From positions 1 through 11,109 of the forward strand of contig JALGZR010000127.1 in NCBI GenBank assembly GCA_025774805.1: a stretch of 11,109 bases of DNA. Direction: 5' to 3'. Below the pieces are notes generated by a model. It was not told the origin of the DNA. It did not search any database and worked only from the letters and a program-made list of their open reading frames with translations. The stretch comes from a bacterium (GTDB lineage: Bacteria; ARS69). Positions 6,272-11,109 of this stretch are shown piece by piece. Every line of letters begins with the position of its first letter. Within the stretch, counting starts at the first letter, position 1. Made by a program: the position numbers and the translations under genes.

Positions 6272-7775
6272 ACTGCATCTTCACAGTAAAGAGAATGGCC
6301 CACACTCTGTTGGCCGCGATGTCGAGCTGTGCGTTCGCCGCACTCTCGTTGCCCACGTCGATGGTCCGCGAACCTGAGCTGTAGCTGACCTCGTCCCCAT
6401 CCACGGCGTCCGTGCTCGCAACCGCGGCGTCAACGGCGTTGAAGATACTGGACTCCTCAGCCTCAGTACATGTGTCGGCGGCGCAGTTCGCTATGGAGTT
6501 GTCCATCTTGATTGTGCCTGCTTGATATCCAAATGTGACGTCCAAGGTGTCTTGAATGCTCAAATCAGTCCGGGCTAGGCTCGTGTTGTTTATGTAGATG
6601 AGGTACTTGAGATCTTGGCCCCTTCGCACCGTGTCCCCGCTAGTAATGGGCGTTCCATCGGGCAGAAAGGCTGTCTTGACGAGAAACAGCCGAGGAACAA
6701 CCGTGATGTTCGTGGCATCGGAGTCGTTGCCAGGGTTGGGATCGGTCTGATCGATGGCCGCGACGCTCGCCGTGTTGATGATCGTGGACCCCGCAGTCCC
6801 GGCATCGACAGTGACATCGATTGTGAGGGTGTCGGGTGCCGTGGTCGCGACCGTTCCCACGGTCCAGATCCCCGTCCCACTGTTGTAGGATCCCTGGGTC
6901 ACGGTATCGGAGAGGTAGGTTACCCCGGCCGGTAATGCGTCTGTGACGTCGACGTTCGTGGCGCTATCCGGTCCATTGTTCGTGAGCGCGACAGTGTAGG
7001 TAATTGTGTCGCCCTCGCTGGGAGTGTCGTCGTCGACAGTCTTCGCAACTTCGAGGTCGGCGGACTGAGACGCCGAGGACGCCCATTCTAAGGATCGACG
7101 GAGGATCAGCTCGCCGGAGCCATTCAGATCGGCGAAGTCGAAGAAGTTGTTGCCCCAGGGGAGCTTGACGCGACGCCCCGCGGCCGTGCCCCCTCCGAAG
7201 AGCGCACCTCCCACATCGATGACAGCGAGGTACTCCTTGCTTGGCTCTGCAGGCCGATGGGCCAGGGTCACCAACCCTCCGGCGTTCGTGTTATAAAGAT
7301 AGGGTAGGGAGTTACTCCCGCTAAGGATCGTGAGTGATCCAAGGGCAAATGGTTGGGTGATGTAGTGTGTGTTGTCGACGATTTCGATGCTCGTGTCGCC
7401 GTCCGACCGGAAGTTCGAGGCGAAGCCGATGTCATCAAAGCTCTGCTTTTGCTCAATCACCAACCCGATCGACGTGCCTCGGAGCTTCGTTCCGAACGGA
7501 ATGTCCGGCGTCTCTTCGGACGCATAGGCGACGTCGTTCAGCGCGGCCGCGGAATCGAATGCCGCCTGTGACGCATCGTCGTCGATGAGCGTGACAACAA
7601 AACCCCAGGAATCGATGAGGGTCGTTCTCAGAGAATCCTGACTCGACAGGCTGACGGGGTCTTGAACCACGAACAGAACGTCTTGAGCTGCCACGTTGCT
7701 TGCGTAGAGCCACAGCAAGAACGCCGGCGTGCTCGTGCGACCCAGGGATCGATGCATTCCGAGTGCCCCCAACAT
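6270..7775 (-). CDS. Secreted surface protein with Rossmann/GATase-like domain and DUF11 repeats
   Basis: This 501-residue exported protein starts with a signal peptide: hydrophobic TPAFLLWLYASNVAA (residues 16-30) with cleavage expected after VAA. A domain at about 32-235 (QDVLFVVQDP, SWGFVVTLIDDD, FGTKLRGTSIGLVIEQ, VKLPWGNNFFDFADLNG, SLEWA) resembles the GATase-like module often put before surface repeats. A clear DUF11 domain follows at about 239-360 (ADLEVAKTVDDDTPSEGDTI, YTVALTNNGPDSATNVDVTD, NTASV, DPNPGNDSD). A second, looser DUF11-like domain occupies 363-501 and has a close cysteine pair (NCAADTC). No C-terminal anchor or sorting motif is seen. Start is ATG 7775 or the internal ATG 7756; the latter gives a more usual short n-region and has GGGGG about eight bases upstream. 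Base composition is much lower in GC than neighbours (57 of 120 in 6481-6600). Role is probably adhesion or envelope structure, but no specific function can be assigned. Confidence 0.8.
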   Translation of the reverse strand: MLGALGMHRSLGRTSTPAFLLWLYASNVAAQDVLFVVQDPVSLSSQDSLRTTLIDSWGFVVTLIDDDASQAAFDSAAALNDVAYASEETPDIPFGTKLRGTSIGLVIEQKQSFDDIGFASNFRSDGDTSIEIVDNTHYITQPFALGSLTILSGSNSLPYLYNTNAGGLVTLAHRPAEPSKEYLAVIDVGGALFGGGTAAGRRVKLPWGNNFFDFADLNGSGELILRRSLEWASSASQSADLEVAKTVDDDTPSEGDTITYTVALTNNGPDSATNVDVTDALPAGVTYLSDTVTQGSYNSGTGIWTVGTVATTAPDTLTIDVTVDAGTAGSTIINTASVAAIDQTDPNPGNDSDATNITVVPRLFLVKTAFLPDGTPITSGDTVRRGQDLKYLIYINNTSLARTDLSIQDTLDVTFGYQAGTIKMDNSIANCAADTCTEAEESSIFNAVDAAVASTDAVDGDEVSYSSGSRTIDVGNESAANAQLDIAANRVWAILFTVKMQ

Positions 7776-8165
7776 CCTAACCGATGGTCATCGCGGGAGG
7801 TGCTGGCAGTCAATGGATCGGAATGCCGAGACTGAGCCTTGAATTCAACGAGGACTGCACTCACTTCCGGGGCTGGTGCGGTTGCCAGATTCGACTGACA
7901 CTCCCCTCCGCCCGGCACCGCCTGGGGCACTTGCGCCATAGGAATGTCGCAGGGGGAACAGATGGGGTGGCCCCTATTTAGCCGCCCGTATCTCTCCCTG
8001 TCCACCACCCCTCCCTTTTCCGCCTTCCGCCCCCTCCGGGGTCCCGAGCGGAGCATCCCTGGCCGCCAAGAGGGCCGCGGCTGACCCACGATACCCCTCC
8101 GCCCAACGCCCTCTCATGCAGTAGACTCCCCGAAACCCGTTTCCCTCTCAACGGGGTCCCCTGCC
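7776..8165. other. Divergent intergenic region
   Basis: These 390 bases lie between the divergently transcribed DUF11 and kinase genes and should hold both promoters. I see no convincing sigma-70 hexamer pair for either. Short open frames here have no family likeness. The only distinct element is the first copy of the kinase-flanking repeat at 7997-8050. Confidence 0.55.
7997..8050. repeat. Kinase-flanking direct repeat, copy 1
   Basis: This copy lies 116 bases before the kinase start. It shares CCTGTyCACCAC and then a 32-base core (8016-8047) with the copy at 10975-11028; the core matches at 31 of 32 positions, with a one-base length difference in the C-rich stretch between. It contains CCCCTCCGGGG, a 4-bp stem with a 3-base loop, and is G-run-rich on the minus strand. 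No gene ends here, so it is not simply a terminator. Confidence 0.75.
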
Positions 8166-10970
8166 TTGCACGACGATCCGACAGAATCTTCCCCTCCGGA
8201 TGAACCGGGACCCACCGAGACGGCTCAACCCTCCCAAGAGCCCCTCGGGACCATCGGCAAGTACCGAGTCCTCGAACGGGTCGGCGAGGGCGGGTTCGGC
8301 GAGGTCTACGCTGCCGAGCAGACGGAGCCGGTCAAGCGCCGCGTCGCCCTGAAGGTCCTCAAGGCGGGCATGGACACCCGAGAAGTCCTGGCCCGGTTCG
8401 AGGCCGAGCGCCAAGCCCTCGCCATGATGGACCACCCCAACATCGCCAAGGTCCTCGACACCGGAGAGACCGAGCAGGGCCGGCCCTACTTCGTGATGGA
8501 GCTGGTGAAGGGGGAGCCGCTCACCAGGTACTGCGACCGCGAGCGCCTCTCCACGCGGGAGCGGCTCGATCTCTTCCTCCGGGTCTGCCAGGCCATCCAG
8601 CATGCCCACCAGAAGGGTGTGATCCACCGGGACGTGAAGCCCTCCAACGTCCTGGTCACGATCGTCGACGGCAAGCCGGTCCCGAAGGTGATCGACTTCG
8701 GCATCGCGAAGGCGACGGCGTCCTCGCTGACCGAGAAGACGCTCTACACGATGCGGGGCCAGGTTATCGGGACGCCGGCCTACATGAGCCCGGAGCAGGC
8801 GGAAATGTCCGGGCTCGATGTGGACACTCGGACGGACGTGTATTCGCTCGGCGTTCTTCTTTACGAGCTTCTGACCGGCCGGCTGCCCTTCGAGGCGGAG
8901 ACACTGAGGGAGGCGGGGCTGGACACGATGCGTCGGATCATCCGGGAGGAGGAGCCGCCCAAGCCGAGTACGAGGGTGAGCACGATTGGGGAGGGGGCGA
9001 AGGAAGCGGCGGCGAGACGGCGGACGGATCCGGCTCGCTGGAGGAAGGCGCTCCGACGCGAGCTGGATTGGATCGTGATGAAGGCGCTGGAGAAGGACCG
9101 GAACCGCCGGTACGAGACGGTGAACGGGATGGCGATGGACGTGGGGCGTTACCTCGCCGACCAGCCGGTGATGGCCGGCCCTCCGAGCGCGATCTATCGC
9201 ATGCAGAAGTACGTGAAGCGTCACCGGGTGGCCGTCGGTTTCGCGGCGACGATCTTCCTCGCCGTGGTACTGGGGCTCGTTCAAGCCAATGTTCAGAAGG
9301 CGCGGATTGCGGCAGCAAGGGACGAAGCCGTGCTGGCAATCACTTCGCTCGAAGAGATGCTGGCCTCGGTAGACCCGACGAAGAGCGGGCGGGACGTCAC
9401 GGTCCGAGAGACGCTCGACGAAACTGCGAAGACGCTCGGCGAGAAGTTCGAGGACCAGCCGCTGGTCGAAGCGCGGCTACGTCGTACGGTGGGGAACACG
9501 TACTACGGGTTGGGCGAATACGGTACCGCGGAGGAGCATCTCCGAAGAGCGGTGGAAATCCGCCGCTCACGGCTCGGGGAAGAGGACGCGGCCACCTTTG
9601 AGGCTCTCGGCGACCTGGCCTGGGCGTACGATGGTCAGGGGCGGTACGAGGAAGCCGAGGCGCTGTTCCAGCAAGCCCTGCGACGGCGCGTGCCCGGTGA
9701 AGAGGACATCGGGATCGTGGAGACGATGAACGGTCTGGCCACCGCGTACAAGCATTTGGGCCGGTTCGACGAGGCCGAGGAGCTGTACCGCGAGACATTG
9801 GAAGTCAGCCGCCGTGTTCTCGGGGCCGAGCACGAAAGGACTCTGACGACGATGGGGAACCTCTCCAGCAACTATGTGAGTCAAGAGCGGTACAACGAAG
9901 CCGAAGCTCTCAGCCGGGAGGCCCTGGGGGTCTCGCGCCGCGTCCTCGGAGAGGACCATCCGCAGACGCTCTCGTGCAAGGGGACCCTGGCCACCGTCTT
10001 ATGGGGTCAGAAACGGCACGATGAGGCCGAGGCGATTCAAAGGGAGCTCCTGGAAACCAAGCGTCGAGTTCTCGGAAAGGACCACATGAGCACTTTGTCG
10101 AGCATGAACTCCCTCGCCAGCGCCCTCATGAATCTGGGGCGCCAAGACGAGGCGGAGATTCTTTACGTCGACGCTCTCGAGACTTCTCGGCGGGTGTTTG
10201 GAGAGGACCATCCTCAAGTGCTGGTAGTCGCGGGGAACCTCGCCGCCCTCTACTGGTGGCAGGAGCGATTTTCCGAGGCCGAATCGCTCCAGCGGGAGAC
10301 TCTCGAGATTCAGAGTCGCGTTCTCGGCCAGGAACACCCCGCGACTCTTCGTTCCCGGGAGAACCTCGCCTGGACGTATCAGAAACTCGGGCAACCCGAG
10401 AAAGCCACGGCGATCTTCGAGGAAGTCCTGGAAGTCAGCCGTCGTGTCCTCGGGGTGGAGCACCCGAGAACCCTGACCACCATGCACAACGTCGCCAAGG
10501 ACCTCCACACCGGAGGGCATCGGGACGAGGCGGAGAAGCTTTTCGCAGAGATCTGGGAAATCAGCCGTCGCGCGCTAGGGGAAGAGCATCCCACGACACT
10601 ACACGCGGTGACTCACGTCAGCGAGTCCCTCCGCGGGCAGGGTCGCCATGAAGAGGCGAGAAGCCTGGAGCGGGAGAGCGTGGAGATCTGTCGCCGCGTC
10701 TACGGGGACGATCACCGGAGCACGAATGATCAGCGCTACAACGTGGCTTGCTGCGCAGCGGTAGACGGATGCCGGGACGAGGCGATCGCCTACCTACGGG
10801 ATGCTTTGGACCATGGCTACGACGGGGGATCCCTTTCCTGGATCCTCGACGACTCCGATCTCGCCTCCCTCCGTGACGACCCGGAGGCTGTGGCGATCGC
10901 GGAAGAGATGAGGAGGCGGAGGAACGAGGAGCCGAGCGAGACGGAGGCGGCGGCCGCCGAGTCCGAGTAG
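8166..10970 (+). CDS. Transmembrane Ser/Thr protein kinase with C-terminal TPR array
   Basis: This 934-residue receptor-like kinase phosphorylates Ser/Thr of target proteins. Its kinase domain (about 33-330) has the glycine loop GEGGFG (40-45), catalytic Lys63 in ALK, HRDVKPSN (154-161) with Asp156, DFG (177-179), GTPAYMSPE (202-210) and DVYSLG (224-229), so it should be active. A family-typical insert (about 262-300) precedes ELDWIVMKALEKDRNRRYET. A single membrane helix (about 355-376) follows the basic KYVKRHR, which places the kinase inside and the rest outside. The outer part begins with SLEEMLASVDPTKSGRDVTV, then about ten kinesin-light-chain-like TPR units (about 430-886) with RRvLGeeHP-type linkers, and an acidic tail. 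The start is TTG at 8166: no in-frame ATG, GTG or TTG lies nearby upstream, and the next Met is within the domain. The ribosome site is weak. Neighbours are the divergent DUF11 gene and a flanking direct repeat. Kinases of this layout are common in Planctomycetota and relatives; the targets are unknown. Confidence 0.93.
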   Translation: MHDDPTESSPPDEPGPTETAQPSQEPLGTIGKYRVLERVGEGGFGEVYAAEQTEPVKRRVALKVLKAGMDTREVLARFEAERQALAMMDHPNIAKVLDTGETEQGRPYFVMELVKGEPLTRYCDRERLSTRERLDLFLRVCQAIQHAHQKGVIHRDVKPSNVLVTIVDGKPVPKVIDFGIAKATASSLTEKTLYTMRGQVIGTPAYMSPEQAEMSGLDVDTRTDVYSLGVLLYELLTGRLPFEAETLREAGLDTMRRIIREEEPPKPSTRVSTIGEGAKEAAARRRTDPARWRKALRRELDWIVMKALEKDRNRRYETVNGMAMDVGRYLADQPVMAGPPSAIYRMQKYVKRHRVAVGFAATIFLAVVLGLVQANVQKARIAAARDEAVLAITSLEEMLASVDPTKSGRDVTVRETLDETAKTLGEKFEDQPLVEARLRRTVGNTYYGLGEYGTAEEHLRRAVEIRRSRLGEEDAATFEALGDLAWAYDGQGRYEEAEALFQQALRRRVPGEEDIGIVETMNGLATAYKHLGRFDEAEELYRETLEVSRRVLGAEHERTLTTMGNLSSNYVSQERYNEAEALSREALGVSRRVLGEDHPQTLSCKGTLATVLWGQKRHDEAEAIQRELLETKRRVLGKDHMSTLSSMNSLASALMNLGRQDEAEILYVDALETSRRVFGEDHPQVLVVAGNLAALYWWQERFSEAESLQRETLEIQSRVLGQEHPATLRSRENLAWTYQKLGQPEKATAIFEEVLEVSRRVLGVEHPRTLTTMHNVAKDLHTGGHRDEAEKLFAEIWEISRRALGEEHPTTLHAVTHVSESLRGQGRHEEARSLERESVEICRRVYGDDHRSTNDQRYNVACCAAVDGCRDEAIAYLRDALDHGYDGGSLSWILDDSDLASLRDDPEAVAIAEEMRRRRNEEPSETEAAAAESE
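9453..10823 (+). repeat. TPR-coding repeat array with exact 126-bp period
   Basis: Within the kinase gene, the linker codons for LGxxH-type turns fall at 9693, 9819, 9945, 10071, 10197, 10323, 10449, 10575 and 10701, each exactly 126 bases (42 residues) apart. The interval before 9693 is 120 bases. There are about ten units. The units share wording such as GAGGCCGAG and GTCAGCCGCCG but differ at many positions, so this is an older array and not a recent duplication. Confidence 0.85.
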
Positions 10971-10974
10971 CTCG

Positions 10975-11028
10975 CCTGTTCACCACTTTCCCCCTTTTCC
11001 GCCCTCCGCCCCCTCCGGGGTCCCGAAC
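10975..11028. repeat. Kinase-flanking direct repeat, copy 2
   Basis: This copy starts four bases after the kinase stop and matches copy 1 in order and direction (core 10995-11026, 31 of 32 identical). The remaining 80 bases to the window end hold no gene that I can see. Confidence 0.75.
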
Positions 11029-11109
11029 AGTACAGGTACGTCCACCGTTTCGCCGGAGAGACCCGAGACCCAGAGAGATCCGGCCCAATCCTGCCTCTCT
11101 CGGGCGGGA

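Noticed and set aside
7784-7981. 65-residue plus-strand frame in the divergent region
   Set aside because: No ribosome site and no family likeness; probably chance.
8016-8047. G-quadruplex on the minus strand of the flanking repeat
   Set aside because: Runs of G exist, but the loops are uneven (about 4-8 bases) and other pairings such as CCCC/GGGG compete, so I do not claim it.
8148-9284. 378-residue open frame on the minus strand
   Set aside because: It is antisense to the kinase domain, which has every catalytic motif on the plus strand.
9453-10823. CRISPR or minisatellite interpretation of the 126-bp periodicity
   Set aside because: The periodicity is fully explained by in-frame 42-residue TPR units in a coding gene.
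11055-11109. Inverted repeat near the window end (CCCGAGA / TCTCGGG)
   Set aside because: The loop is over 30 bases, no T-run is visible and the sequence is cut by the window edge; too weak to call a terminator.

Overview
This is an 11.1-kb GC-rich window with no rRNA, tRNA, transposase, phage gene or CRISPR array. It suggests an uncultivated high-GC Gram-negative bacterium of the Planctomycetota / Acidobacteriota / Eisenbacteria kind. That placement is inference, based mainly on the long kinase-TM-TPR protein of a type abundant in those groups, and on the secreted DUF11 protein. The phylum cannot be fixed from the sequence.

Left part (1-4566, all minus strand, so transcribed from 4566 down to 1): a tightly packed cell-surface polysaccharide operon. 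In transcription order it encodes a polysaccharide pyruvyl transferase family protein (3298-4566), a PaaK/CapK-type AMP-forming ligase (2158-3301, broken by a one-base frameshift at a C5 run), an oligosaccharide flippase (600-2156) and the N-terminal part of a FemAB/GNAT-like acyltransferase that runs off the window (1-598). The genes overlap by GTGA or are separated by a single base (TGAgATG, twice). Together they would decorate and translocate a lipid-linked glycan. No glycosyltransferase or polymerase is visible, so the rest of the locus lies to the left of the window.

Middle (4567-6269): a 364-bp gene-free stretch with one clean inverted repeat, then a minus-strand CPBP/Abi-like membrane protein (4931-5641) whose canonical Glu-Glu is replaced by Thr-Asp. 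It is followed by about 630 bp without an intact gene. That stretch holds plus-strand debris of a Ser/Thr kinase in shifting frames (about 5903-6113) and an imperfect 20-bp tandem repeat (6171-6210).

Right part: a secreted surface protein with an N-terminal Rossmann-like/GATase-like domain and DUF11 repeats (6270-7775, minus), clearly less GC-rich than its neighbours. It is divergent from a large kinase gene (8166-10970, plus) whose product has a cytoplasmic kinase domain, one membrane segment and ten TPR units. A roughly 52-bp direct repeat lies on each side of the kinase gene (7997-8050 and 10975-11028). This is the most intriguing non-coding signal in the window. I see no convincing wholly new system. 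The notable items are the kinase-flanking repeat, the dead kinase relic, the degenerate CPBP protein and two reading-frame breaks in the polysaccharide operon.
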